A stretch of 64,000 bases of DNA, from assembly GCA_963815375.1 (NCBI GenBank), contig CAWFGX010000005.1:124001-188000 (forward strand), in the 5' to 3' direction. Shown piece by piece: positions 25,091 through 33,230 of this stretch (its first letter is position 1; each line of letters opens with the position of its first letter). The notes under the pieces were generated by a model, which saw only the letters and a list, made by a program, of their open reading frames with translations, had not been told where the DNA came from and did no database searches. This DNA comes from JASHPR01 sp963815375. GTDB lineage: Bacteria; Actinomycetota; Actinomycetes; Streptosporangiales; Streptosporangiaceae. Made by a program: the position numbers and the translations under genes.

Positions 25091-26884
25091 ATGACTGCAC
25101 CTACTGTTGCCGACTACGTGCTGGAACGCCTGCGCAGCTGGGGCGTGGACAAGGTCTTCGCCTTCCCCGGCGACGGCATCAACGGCATCCTGGCCGCGTG
25201 GGGCCGCGCCGGGAACAACCCGAAGTTCGTGCAGTCCCGGCACGAGGAGATGAGCGCCTTCGAGGCGGTCGGCTACTCCAAGTTCACCGGCCGGGTCGGC
25301 GTCTGCATGGCCACCTCGGGCCCCGGCGCTGTGCACCTCCTCAACGGCCTGTATGACGCCAAGCTTGATCACGTCCCGGTCGTGGCGATCGTCGGCCAGA
25401 CCAGCCGCTCGGCGATGGGCGGCTCCTACCAGCAGGAAGTTGACCTGCTCAGCCTCTACAAGGACGTGGCCAGCCCGTACGTGCAGATGGTCACCGTCCC
25501 CGAGCAGCTGCCCAACGTGCTCGACCGGGCGATCCGGGTCGCGCTGGCCGAGCGGGCACCGACCGCGGTCATCATCCCGTCCGATGTGCAGGAGCTGGCG
25601 TACTCAGCGCCGACCCACGCGTTCAAGATGGTCCCTTCGAGCACCGGGCTGGACTGGCCCCTCACTGTGCCCGGCGATGACGCGATCAGCCGCGCAGCCG
25701 GGATCCTCAACGCAGGCAGCAAGGTCGCCATCCTGGCCGGCTCTGGCGCCCGCGGCGCCCGCGCCGAACTCGAGCAGGTCGCCGGCCTGCTCGGCGCTGG
25801 CGCGGCCAAGGCGCTGCTGGGCAAGGACGTGCTCAGCGACGACCTGCCCTATGTCACCGGCTCGATCGGGCTGCTCGGCACCCGGCCCAGCTACGAGATG
25901 ATGAAGAACTGCGACACGCTGCTAACCGTCGGGTCCAGCTTCCCGTACACGCAGTTCCTGCCCGGCTTCGACCAGGCCCGCGCGGTACAGATCGACATCG
26001 ACGCCAAGTACATCGGCATGCGCTACCCGTATGAGGTTAACCTGGTCGGTGATGCCGCCGCGACCCTGCGCGCCCTCATCCCGCACCTGGAGCACAAGGA
26101 AGACCGGTCCTGGCGCGATGGCATCGAGAAGAACGTGGCCCGCTGGTGGGAGGTCATGGACGCCGAGGCCATGGTCGAGGCTGATCCGGTCAACCCGATG
26201 CGGCTGTTCCACGAGCTGTCATCCCGGCTGCCCGGCAACGCGATCGTCACCGCTGATTCGGGCTCATCGGCGAACTGGTACGCACGGCAGCTGAGGTTCC
26301 GCGGCGACATGCGCGGGTCCCTGTCGGGGAACCTGGCCACCATGGGACCAGGCGTGCCGTACGGCATCGGCGCCAAGTTCGGCAACCCTGACCGGCCCGT
26401 GATCGTGTTCGCCGGCGACGGCGCGATGCAGATGAACGGCCTCGCCGAGCTGGTCACCATCAAGCACTACTGGCAGGAATGGACCGACCCGCGGCTGATC
26501 ATCGCCGTGCTGCATAACAACGACCTCAACCAGGTCACCTGGGAAATGCGCGCGATGGAAGGCGCGCCGAAGTTCACCGAATCCCAGACCTTGCCCGACA
26601 TCGACTACGCCGCCTTCGCCGCGAGCATCGGCCTGCAATCGGCCAACGTCGACAAGCCCGATCAGGTCGGCCCGGCATGGGACCGTGCCCTGGCCGCCGA
26701 CTGCCCAACCCTGCTCGATGTCCGCACCGACCCGAATGTGCCGCCGATCCCCCCGCACGCAACGTTCGAGCAGGCAAAAGACGCCGCCATGGCACTGCTC
26801 GGAGGCGACGAGGACCGGTGGGGCGTCATCATGGAAGGCGTGAAGACCAAGGTCCAGGAGTTCCTGCCGCACAAGGACGACTAA
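25091..26884 (+). CDS. Thiamine pyrophosphate-requiring enzyme (pyruvate oxidase/dehydrogenase-like)
   Basis: The ATG at 25091 follows GAGAGG. The 597-residue protein has the three domains of the acetolactate synthase/pyruvate oxidase superfamily. The Pyr domain has the activating Glu in SRHEEMSAF (about 52) and ATSGPGAVHLLNGLYDA; a central FAD/DHAP-like domain follows; the PP domain carries VFAGDGAMQMNG and, about 30 residues later, LHNNDLNQVTWEMR (the GDG to NN TPP motif). It resembles the PoxB/YdaP group that decarboxylates pyruvate. It ends a four-gene plus-strand operon with a GMC oxidoreductase, suggesting linked carbohydrate oxidation and ketoacid decarboxylation. Confidence 0.9.
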   Translation: MTAPTVADYVLERLRSWGVDKVFAFPGDGINGILAAWGRAGNNPKFVQSRHEEMSAFEAVGYSKFTGRVGVCMATSGPGAVHLLNGLYDAKLDHVPVVAIVGQTSRSAMGGSYQQEVDLLSLYKDVASPYVQMVTVPEQLPNVLDRAIRVALAERAPTAVIIPSDVQELAYSAPTHAFKMVPSSTGLDWPLTVPGDDAISRAAGILNAGSKVAILAGSGARGARAELEQVAGLLGAGAAKALLGKDVLSDDLPYVTGSIGLLGTRPSYEMMKNCDTLLTVGSSFPYTQFLPGFDQARAVQIDIDAKYIGMRYPYEVNLVGDAAATLRALIPHLEHKEDRSWRDGIEKNVARWWEVMDAEAMVEADPVNPMRLFHELSSRLPGNAIVTADSGSSANWYARQLRFRGDMRGSLSGNLATMGPGVPYGIGAKFGNPDRPVIVFAGDGAMQMNGLAELVTIKHYWQEWTDPRLIIAVLHNNDLNQVTWEMRAMEGAPKFTESQTLPDIDYAAFAASIGLQSANVDKPDQVGPAWDRALAADCPTLLDVRTDPNVPPIPPHATFEQAKDAAMALLGGDEDRWGVIMEGVKTKVQEFLPHKDD

Positions 26885-26921
26885 GCGGTCCGGGTCATAG
26901 ACATCGTCGCGGTAGGACCGC
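26885..26921. terminator. Weak hairpin after the TPP enzyme gene
   Basis: GCGGTCC (26885-26891) pairs with GGACCGC (26915-26921) across a 23-base loop, immediately after the TAA. It lies between two convergent genes and may act as a shared terminator. The stem is short, so the call is tentative. Confidence 0.4.
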
Positions 26922-26981
26922 CCTTGTGGGGTCCCGTGCGCCTGATAACAGGTGGCTTCCCAGGCGCCGCCGGCGCCGACG

Positions 26982-27590
26982 TCAGGCCAGGCCAGCGGCC
27001 TGGGCGACCGAGATCAGAGGGCCTTTCAGGTAGGCCTCGGCGATGAAGTCGGTCTCCCGGTGCTCGGCGAGGCGGCTCAGGCCGGGCTGGCGGGCGAGCA
27101 CGTCGTGCACGCTGTCCCCGCTACGCGGGTATTCCGCCACCGGGTGCCGCCAGTGCACCGCGATCAGGGTGCCGCCTGGGCGCAGCGCGGCGCCGGCTAG
27201 GTCGAGAACGCGCTCGAGATCGGAACAGCCGAAATAGTAGAGAAACTCGGAGAAGACTATGAGGTCGAAGTCGCCGTCGGGCCAGTCACGCGGCAGGACG
27301 CGGCGCTCGATGCTGACACCGGGCTGGCCGATGACCCTCGCCGCAGCGTGACGCACGGCGTCCGCGGCGACATCGCAGGACAGGAGGCGGGCGCAGCGCG
27401 GGGCTAGCTGCTGGGTCATGACCCCGATGGAGCAGCCGGGCTCGAACGCGTCGTCGTAGTGCTCCCGGGGGAGCATGGCCAGGGTGATGGCGTACTTCCG
27501 CTTCTCGTACCAGCGGCTGGCGACCCCCCAGGGGTCGGCTGACTCGGCATACATATGGTCGAAGTAGGCAGGCTCCGGGATCATGTTCAC
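26982..27590 (-). CDS. NodS-like class I SAM-dependent methyltransferase
   Basis: The 202-residue protein has the Rossmann SAM-binding core: EPGCSIGVMTQQLA (motif I), LLSCDVAADAV (acidic loop), then FDLIVFSEFLYYFG and LRPGGTLIAVHWRH. The N-terminal DPWGVASRWYEKRKY is typical of the NodS/nodulation-methyltransferase-like group, which N-methylates a deacetylated amino sugar in Nod factor synthesis. That fits the upstream PIG-L deacetylase and glycosyltransferase. GTG start overlaps the PIG-L stop by four bases. The true acceptor here is unknown. It is last in a four-gene minus-strand operon. Confidence 0.87.
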   Translation of the reverse strand: MNMIPEPAYFDHMYAESADPWGVASRWYEKRKYAITLAMLPREHYDDAFEPGCSIGVMTQQLAPRCARLLSCDVAADAVRHAAARVIGQPGVSIERRVLPRDWPDGDFDLIVFSEFLYYFGCSDLERVLDLAGAALRPGGTLIAVHWRHPVAEYPRSGDSVHDVLARQPGLSRLAEHRETDFIAEAYLKGPLISVAQAAGLA

Positions 27591-28339
27591 TCCAAGGGAA
27601 ATAGCAGCTCATATCCCCGCAGGAAATGGGGGACGAAGGCGCTCGGCAGCACGGGCCCGGCACCGCCGGGGCGGGGTTCCAGCTGGCTGGTGAAGCAGCC
27701 GATGGCGATGCGCTTGCGGGCTGATACGGCCGGGGCCAGCGGCACCCGGAAAGCGCGCCGCCACGGAACGCGCGGGTCCGCAGGGCGGGCCCAGTGCCAC
27801 ATCCAGACCGGGTAGAACCAGGCGCTCCCGGTGAGCTGATGGCTGATCTGCGCCACGGCGCGACCTACGGCCTCGTGGTCGGCGTGCACGTCGCGTACCC
27901 AGGACGCCAGGCACACGTCGAAGCCGGTGACCAGGCCGTCGAGCGCGGCCGCGACGTCGGCGTCACGGCCGTCGAGCGCCGCGTCGGGCAGGCCGAGCCG
28001 GACGATCTCGGCGTCGCCGGCGCCCAGGGCATGCAGAGCAGCCTGCCGCTCGGCCACCCGGCGGCGCGTGAGTGCGGCCGGATCAGCCCGGTCGCCGTGC
28101 GACGCCTCCCCGTCGGTTACGGCGACCACCCGGAGCCGGGCGCCCACGGCGGCCAGCATGGAGATGATGCCGCCGGGACCGAGTACCTCATCGTCCGGGT
28201 GGGCCGCGACGATCACCGCGCTGGCCCAGGGGGCCACGTCCAGGGCCGGGAGGCGGGCCAGCCCGGGCCAGTCGCGCCAGGCCGCCTCGGCGGTGCCGGG
28301 AGCGTCGATCGGGCTGGCTGGCGCGGGCGTGGTGTCCAT
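27587..28339 (-). CDS. PIG-L family N-acetyl-sugar deacetylase
   Basis: The start is placed at ATG 28339, within a TGATG overlap with the glycosyltransferase stop; longer in-frame extension is antisense shadow. The 250-residue product has the zinc site AAHPDDE at 45-51 and the second part VHADHEAV downstream, followed by a C-terminal WARPADPRVPWRRA and IAIGCFTSQLEPR region typical of the bacterial branch. PIG-L/LmbE enzymes hydrolyse the acetyl group from N-acetylglucosaminyl conjugates (MshB and Bca relatives act in mycothiol and bacillithiol synthesis). Here its neighbours suggest modification of a different amino-sugar conjugate. Confidence 0.9.
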   Translation of the reverse strand: MDTTPAPASPIDAPGTAEAAWRDWPGLARLPALDVAPWASAVIVAAHPDDEVLGPGGIISMLAAVGARLRVVAVTDGEASHGDRADPAALTRRRVAERQAALHALGAGDAEIVRLGLPDAALDGRDADVAAALDGLVTGFDVCLASWVRDVHADHEAVGRAVAQISHQLTGSAWFYPVWMWHWARPADPRVPWRRAFRVPLAPAVSARKRIAIGCFTSQLEPRPGGAGPVLPSAFVPHFLRGYELLFPLE

Positions 28340-29046
28340 CAGGCCCTTGCTTCCGCGGTCGTGGCCCGGATGCCGCGCAGGTAGCTGGAGAAGCCCTGTG
28401 GTGCCCGGCCGTCCGGGCGCACGCTGGTAATTACGGGGATCGAGGCGGTGCGGGAGATCCGCAGGTGGCCGGTGTGGCCCGCGCGCCGGGCCAGCTCGGC
28501 ATCCTCGCCGGTCACCAGCGGCGGCCAGCCACCCAGGTTTAGGTAGGCGTCGGACCGGATGCCGAAGTTGGCTCCGTGGACGTGCGGATGGCCGTCTCGG
28601 AGGTGATGGCGGCTGATCCATTCAGCCCGGGTCCGCAGCCGGAGGTCCCGTCCGGGCAGCACTGTGCCCAGGACAAGGTGCGCGCCCAGGCGCGCTTCGG
28701 TGACCATCCCGGTCAGCCAGTTCACGGGCACTTGAGAGTCCGCGTCGGTATTGGCGAGCCACAGCTCGCTGGACGGCCCGGCGCCGGCCAGCGCGGCGCT
28801 GACCCCGGCCCGGCGGGCCGCGCCCGCGCTCGCGGCGGTGATGGCCACGGTCTGGACGTCGCGGAAGGCTCCGGCGATCATTGCGGTGCGGTCCTGGCAG
28901 CTGTCCAGGACGACCACGGTGCGCACGGCGATGGTCGCGTTGCTGTGGTACAGATGATGCCGCGCGGCCGCGACGGCGGCCAGGCAGCGGCCGATCCGCC
29001 GCTCCTCGTTGGCCGCCGGGATGACCACCGCGACGCGGCGGATCAA
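28339..29046 (-). CDS. Family 2 glycosyltransferase
   Basis: The 235-residue protein opens VAVVIPAANEERRIGRCLAA, the GT-A nucleotide-sugar-binding start, then VVVLDSCQDRT and LWLANTDADSQVP with the metal-binding DAD. GANFGIRSDAYLNLGGWPPL and a GEDAEL acceptor-site Asp follow. No membrane helix is present, so it is a soluble GT2. The TTG start overlaps the acyl-CoA dehydrogenase stop (TTGA), and its stop overlaps the PIG-L start, so all four genes appear translationally coupled. Donor and acceptor sugars cannot be deduced. Confidence 0.87.
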   Translation of the reverse strand: MIRRVAVVIPAANEERRIGRCLAAVAAARHHLYHSNATIAVRTVVVLDSCQDRTAMIAGAFRDVQTVAITAASAGAARRAGVSAALAGAGPSSELWLANTDADSQVPVNWLTGMVTEARLGAHLVLGTVLPGRDLRLRTRAEWISRHHLRDGHPHVHGANFGIRSDAYLNLGGWPPLVTGEDAELARRAGHTGHLRISRTASIPVITSVRPDGRAPQGFSSYLRGIRATTAEARA

Positions 29047-30053
29047 TCGGCTCTCCCGCCGGGCCGGGCCGTCAGTACCTCGTCGCCGAGCCGGGCCAGG
29101 TCGCGCTCGGCGTGGTGCTGGCGGACGTACACCTCAAGATCGGCCACCCGCCGAGCGTGTTCCTCGTCGAACGCGAGCGGGGCGGGCCCGAGTGCGTGGC
29201 CGACGTGGCGGATGGTCCGCTCGACCGCGTCTGCGACGGCAGCCCGCACCCGCAGGCCGAGGATCTGGCCCGCGCTGCCCTCGGCCTGCCCGGCGTCGAT
29301 GAGCGCGGCTGCGTCGCTGAGCGTGGCCTCGGAGGCGTACAGAGCGGCGTCGACGGCGCCGACGTGCATGGCGGCCAGGTCATTCGCTCGGCCCGCCGAT
29401 TGGCGCACCAGCGTGGTCCGGAGGCCGCGGGCGCCGCCGTGCCAGCATGCGGCGACCCCCATCCCGCCCCATGCGAACCCGGGCCGGGTCAGGTACCAGC
29501 CCGGCGGCCCGACCGGCTCGGCCGGCGTGGTGTCGAACCGGACCGGGGAGCTGACGACGTTCCGCAGCCCGCGCGCAACCCAGGTACCGGGCGGCTCCGC
29601 CGTTACCGAGGGATGACGCAGGCTGAGCCGGAACAGCTGGCGCTCGTCGCTCCCGACATGGGCGGTTACCAGTGCCGAGTCGAGCCGCGCCGCGAGCGAG
29701 CACCATGGCTTGACGCCCGTCAGCGTTGCCTGCCCGCCGCTGCCACGCGCCTCTAGCCGGCCCGGTTTCGCCTCGGCGGCGAAGACACCCCACGTCCCGC
29801 CGGGCACCGGCGCCCCGGCCTCGGCCAGGATCGCCAGCGCGTCGCTGTGCGCTTCCAGGACCCGGGCCACCGTGAGGTTGTGCTCGCCGGCCGCCGCGAG
29901 GACGGCCCACCGGCACGCGGTCTCGCCGCGGCCGGGCTGCGGGAGGAGCTTGCCGTAGTCCGCGGCGAGCTTCAGCGCCACGTCGACGTCTTCCCCGCAT
30001 TCCTGGCATTCGCCGATCAGCGCGCTGGCCCAGCCGGGCAGCCCCAGTGTCAT
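29043..30053 (-). CDS. Acyl-CoA dehydrogenase-like flavoprotein, short form
   Basis: ATG 30053 is preferred over an upstream start at 30083. The 336-residue product has acyl-CoA dehydrogenase features: an N-terminal helical part, a middle beta domain (GTWGVFAAE, GGQATLTGVKPWCSLA) and a C-terminal helical bundle (FAWGGMGVAACWHGGARG, then IRHVGHALGPAPLAFDEEHARRVADLE). The C-terminal HVGHALGPAPL takes the place of the usual Gly-rich FAD/catalytic segment. It is shorter than typical 380-residue members and the catalytic Glu is not obvious. In this operon it may oxidise an unusual acyl or amino substrate. Conservation of this four-gene set is recalled from other actinobacteria, not shown here. Confidence 0.8.
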   Translation of the reverse strand: MTLGLPGWASALIGECQECGEDVDVALKLAADYGKLLPQPGRGETACRWAVLAAAGEHNLTVARVLEAHSDALAILAEAGAPVPGGTWGVFAAEAKPGRLEARGSGGQATLTGVKPWCSLAARLDSALVTAHVGSDERQLFRLSLRHPSVTAEPPGTWVARGLRNVVSSPVRFDTTPAEPVGPPGWYLTRPGFAWGGMGVAACWHGGARGLRTTLVRQSAGRANDLAAMHVGAVDAALYASEATLSDAAALIDAGQAEGSAGQILGLRVRAAVADAVERTIRHVGHALGPAPLAFDEEHARRVADLEVYVRQHHAERDLARLGDEVLTARPGGRAD

Positions 30054-30109
30054 CTCTTCACCCCCGCATTGTCGCCCGCGCACGCGGGCAGGTGCGCACG
30101 GCCGGTCAG

Positions 30110-30655
30110 TCAGCTGCTGCCGACACGCCGCGCCGCCGAGCGCTCGGTAGTGGCACCCGCGGTCCGCAGGGACCCGTCGGGCTGCTCCAGGTGTGCCCGG
30201 ACAAACCAGTGGAACTGCTCCAGCTGATTGCTGTGCCCGATCAGCATGTCCTGGGTGACCCGGTCCAGTTCCTCGGTGACCTCTATCGCGGCCCGCTGGG
30301 CCTCGATAATCCCTGCGTAGACGACATCCAGCGCGCCAAGGTGCTCGAGGGTATTGGCCCGCCCGATGGAGTAGTCGCCCCAGTCACGTCGGGCCACGAG
30401 TGCGCCGGGAGTCCCGGACGCCGAGCCGCCGAGCGCCGCGATCCGCTCCGCCGTCTCGTCGACCATGACGCGGACTGCATCGACCTGCGGGTCCAGCATG
30501 GTGTGCACGGCGATGAAGTTCGGCCCGATGACGTTCCAGTGGACGTGCTTGAGCGTCAGCGCCAGGTCGCTCAGCGAGTCGAGCCGGTCCTGAAGCAGCG
30601 CTATGACCTTGTCGGCGCTGTCGCTTTTCATGCCCGGGATCGTGTACGTGACCAC
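30110..30655 (-). CDS. dps: Dps-family ferritin-like DNA protection protein
   Basis: The GTG at 30655 follows GGAAGGGGAG and gives 181 residues, the usual Dps length; the longer in-frame extension is rejected. All five inter-subunit ferroxidase residues are present with exact spacing: His in VHWNV, His 12 residues later in AVHTMLD, Asp four on, Asp 11 further in MVDETAE, and Glu four after it. Dps dodecamers oxidise ferrous iron with peroxide and protect DNA in starvation and oxidative stress. It is 56 bases upstream of the ACAD/GT2/PIG-L/methyltransferase operon on the same strand; read-through is possible. Confidence 0.92.
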   Translation of the reverse strand: MVTYTIPGMKSDSADKVIALLQDRLDSLSDLALTLKHVHWNVIGPNFIAVHTMLDPQVDAVRVMVDETAERIAALGGSASGTPGALVARRDWGDYSIGRANTLEHLGALDVVYAGIIEAQRAAIEVTEELDRVTQDMLIGHSNQLEQFHWFVRAHLEQPDGSLRTAGATTERSAARRVGSS

Positions 30656-30860
30656 GACGCTCCCCTTCCTCTTGGCGAAGAGTGCAGGCTTCCCTGGTTC
30701 CGGCGGGTTATGCCGGCGGTTTAGCGCGTGGCACGGCAGCATCTTCCGCCTGTCCGACGGGAAGGTAGTCCGGGGCCCGCGAAGGCGCCTCAGCTGCTGT
30801 TCGAGAGCCGGGTGGCCGACGGCATGCTCCAGGTCCGGCTGCCGGGAGCCGGGTAATCAG

Positions 30861-31022
30861 GATCGGGCGGCGCTCATCGTGTTCCTCGTCGTCCCGATCA
30901 CCATGGCCGTCGACCCGTACTTCCATGGGCCAGGTGGCAGGCTGCTGCGCGCCTCAAAGGACCTGTCAGTGCTCGGCACGGTGATAGCCGTGGCGCGGGT
31001 TGACCGCGGCCGGGCGGGGTAG
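30861..31022 (+). pseudogene. Possible relic of a DoxX-type membrane protein (C-terminus)
   Basis: A frame ending at TAG 31020-31022 reads RAALIVFLVVPITMAVDPYF, then RLLRASKDLSVLGTVIAVARVD. This resembles the last part of DoxX-family proteins, where a V(P)TTL..HPF segment is followed by a helix with LKNLGLLGG. No start codon or N-terminal helices are present, and the preceding 200 bases give only mixed frames. The identification rests on pattern and is tentative. Confidence 0.35.
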
Positions 31023-31031
31023 CGACCGGGA

Positions 31032-32657
31032 ATGGCAGAGCATCTCAGCGCGGGAACGCCGGATGCGGTGGTCATCGGGGCCGGCCCGAACGGTCTGGTG
31101 GCGGCGAACGTCCTCGCCGACGCGGGCTGGCGGGTGATCGTGTGCGAGGAGCAGCCTGAACCGGGCGGCGGTGTACGAAGCGGCGCGGGGCCAGCGGCCG
31201 GCTTCGTCTATGACCATTGCAGCGCCTTCTACCCGCTGACGGCCGGCTCCCGCGTCATGCGGGCGCTAGAACTTGAGCGGTACGGGCTGCGCTGGTCGCA
31301 AGCCGCGCACGTGCTGGCTCACCCGCTGCCCGACGGGCGCGCGGCGGTGCTGTCGCGTGACGTGGCCCGGACCGCGGCGGGGCTGGAAGCGCTGGGACGG
31401 GGGGACGGCCGCGCGTGGCGAGAGCTGCACGGACTGTGGGAGAGGCTGGGGCCGCACCTGCTGGACGCGCTGTTCACGCCGTTCCCGCCAGTGCGTCCGG
31501 GCCTGGGTATGGCAGCGAAGTTGCGCGGCCCCGGCCTGCTCCGGTTCGCGCGCTTCGCCCTGCTCCCGGTGCGCAGGCTCATCGAGGAGGAGTTCACCGG
31601 CCCGGGCGCGCTGCTGATCGCGGGCAGCGCGTTGCACGCGGACCTGATGCCCGAATCGGCCGGGAGCGGACTGTACGGATGGCTGCTGGCCATGCTCGGC
31701 CACCAGCACGGCTGGCCGGTGCCCGAGGGCGGATCGGGGCAGCTCACGACGGCGCTGGCGCGGCGGCTGGCGGAGCGGGGCGGGATCATCCGGTGCGGCG
31801 ACGCCGTCAGCCAGGTAATAGTTCGCGGCGGCCGCGCCGCCGCGGTGCGCACAGCCTCCGGCACCGAGATCTCCGCCCGGCGGGCGGTCCTGGCCGCAGT
31901 GGCCGCGCCCCGCCTGTACGGGGGGCTGGTCAGCTGGGATCACCTCCCCCCGCGGCTGCGCGCTGACATGCGGCGGTTCCAGTGGGATTACTCCACATTC
32001 AAGGTGGACTGGGCGCTGCGCGGGCCGTTGCCGTGGCAGGCCGCCGACGTGGCCGGGGCCGGCACTGTCCACGTCGCTGCGAGCCTGGACGAGATGACAG
32101 ACTATTCCGCGCAGATCGCCACCGGACACTTGCCGGGCCGGCCCTTCGTGCTGGCCGGGCAGATGACGACCGCCGACCCCCGGCGATCCCCCGCGGGCAC
32201 GCAGTCGCTGTGGGCCTACACCCACGTGCCGCAGCGGGTGCGGGGCGACGCCGGCGGCGACCTCACCGGCTCGTGGGACGAGAAGGAGTGCGAGGCCTTC
32301 GCCGACCGCCTGGAAGCCCAGATCGCGCGCTTCGCGCCCGGGTGGCAGGACCTGGTGATCGCCCGCCGGATCACGGCACCACAGCAGTTCCAGGCCAGCG
32401 ACGCCAACCTCGTCGGCGGCGCGCTCAATGGCGGCACCGCCGCAGTACACCAGCAATTGGTCTTCCGGCCCACCCCAGGGCTCGGGCGGCCCGAGACCCC
32501 CGTCGCCGGCCTGTACCTGGCCTCGTCATCAGCGCACCCGGGAGGCGGGGTGCATGGCGCCTGCGGGGCCAACGCGGCCCGCGTCGCCCTGCGAAGTTAC
32601 CGCGCCCGGATGCAGTCGGCCGCCGCAGCCAGCATCCGGTTCGCCATCGGTCGCTGA
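31032..32657 (+). CDS. Phytoene desaturase-type NAD(P)/FAD-dependent oxidoreductase
   Basis: The 541-residue protein begins AVVIGAGPNGLVAANVLADAG (FAD loop, GAGPNG at 16-21) and VCEEQPEPGGGVRS. It has a long helical substrate domain and ends AGLYLASSSAHPGGGVHGACGANAARVAL, the C-terminal FAD block of the CrtI/carotenoid isomerase-like group. Members desaturate or isomerise polyenes, but many actinobacterial ones have no known substrate. No phytoene synthase or other carotenoid gene is nearby, so a carotenoid role is not supported here. The neighbouring SRPBCC gene converges with it. Confidence 0.88.
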   Translation: MAEHLSAGTPDAVVIGAGPNGLVAANVLADAGWRVIVCEEQPEPGGGVRSGAGPAAGFVYDHCSAFYPLTAGSRVMRALELERYGLRWSQAAHVLAHPLPDGRAAVLSRDVARTAAGLEALGRGDGRAWRELHGLWERLGPHLLDALFTPFPPVRPGLGMAAKLRGPGLLRFARFALLPVRRLIEEEFTGPGALLIAGSALHADLMPESAGSGLYGWLLAMLGHQHGWPVPEGGSGQLTTALARRLAERGGIIRCGDAVSQVIVRGGRAAAVRTASGTEISARRAVLAAVAAPRLYGGLVSWDHLPPRLRADMRRFQWDYSTFKVDWALRGPLPWQAADVAGAGTVHVAASLDEMTDYSAQIATGHLPGRPFVLAGQMTTADPRRSPAGTQSLWAYTHVPQRVRGDAGGDLTGSWDEKECEAFADRLEAQIARFAPGWQDLVIARRITAPQQFQASDANLVGGALNGGTAAVHQQLVFRPTPGLGRPETPVAGLYLASSSAHPGGGVHGACGANAARVALRSYRARMQSAAAASIRFAIGR

Positions 32658-32697
32658 CCACACCCCGCCGCCCAGATCCCGGCATGCCGCCGGGCCG

Positions 32698-33195
32698 CTA
32701 GGGCAGCCTTCCCGAGTCCGGCTCGGCGGCCAGCCGGATTCCCCCTGCGCGGCCGGGGCTGTGGTGCCGGACTACAACCTCGGCCAGCGAGCGCATCATC
32801 GTCCGGTTCCGCCACCGGAGCGCAGCGTCCAGCGGCACCGAGTGCCACCGGGCGCCTGGGCCGGTCAGCGGGTGCTCATCTATGATCACCACGGTCCGGC
32901 CATCGCCCCAATCCAGCAGCTCAATCGAGATGCGGGCACTGCCCAGCCGGCCGGCATATGCCTCCAGTTCCAGTCGGCGGCACGGCTCCATCAGCCGCAC
33001 CGTCGTCACATCATCAAGGGTCCACCGGCCAACGCCGAACGAGTAATGAATCCTGGCCCCTGGCTCCGGCCAGCGACCATCAACGTCCCGGATGCGCTGG
33101 GTACCCGCCACCCACTCGGCGTAGGACCGGCCGTCGCTGAGCACGGCCCACACCTGCGGCGGATCACGGTCGATCAGCACATTCTGCACCGCCAT
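32698..33195 (-). CDS. SRPBCC (START/Bet v1-like) family protein
   Basis: The 165-residue protein has the Bet v1-like fold pattern: an N-terminal strand NVLIDRDPPQVWAVLSDG, then YAEWVAGTQRIRDVDGRWPEPG, beta strands around ARIHYSFGVGRWTLDD, and a long C-terminal helix WRNRTMMRSLAEVV. Such small hydrophobic-pocket proteins bind lipids or act as cyclases or dehydrases; without a partner the role is unknown. It converges with the phytoene-desaturase-type gene 40 bases away, and the ruined GH3 gene begins behind it. Confidence 0.85.
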   Translation of the reverse strand: MAVQNVLIDRDPPQVWAVLSDGRSYAEWVAGTQRIRDVDGRWPEPGARIHYSFGVGRWTLDDVTTVRLMEPCRRLELEAYAGRLGSARISIELLDWGDGRTVVIIDEHPLTGPGARWHSVPLDAALRWRNRTMMRSLAEVVVRHHSPGRAGGIRLAAEPDSGRLP

Positions 33196-33230
33196 CCAGC
33201 GCCAATACCCCTGGCCGCCGCGCCTAACCT

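Noticed and set aside
31266..32456. 396-residue open frame antisense to the phytoene-desaturase-type gene
   Set aside because: No family signal, and its composition is that of antisense high-GC frames.
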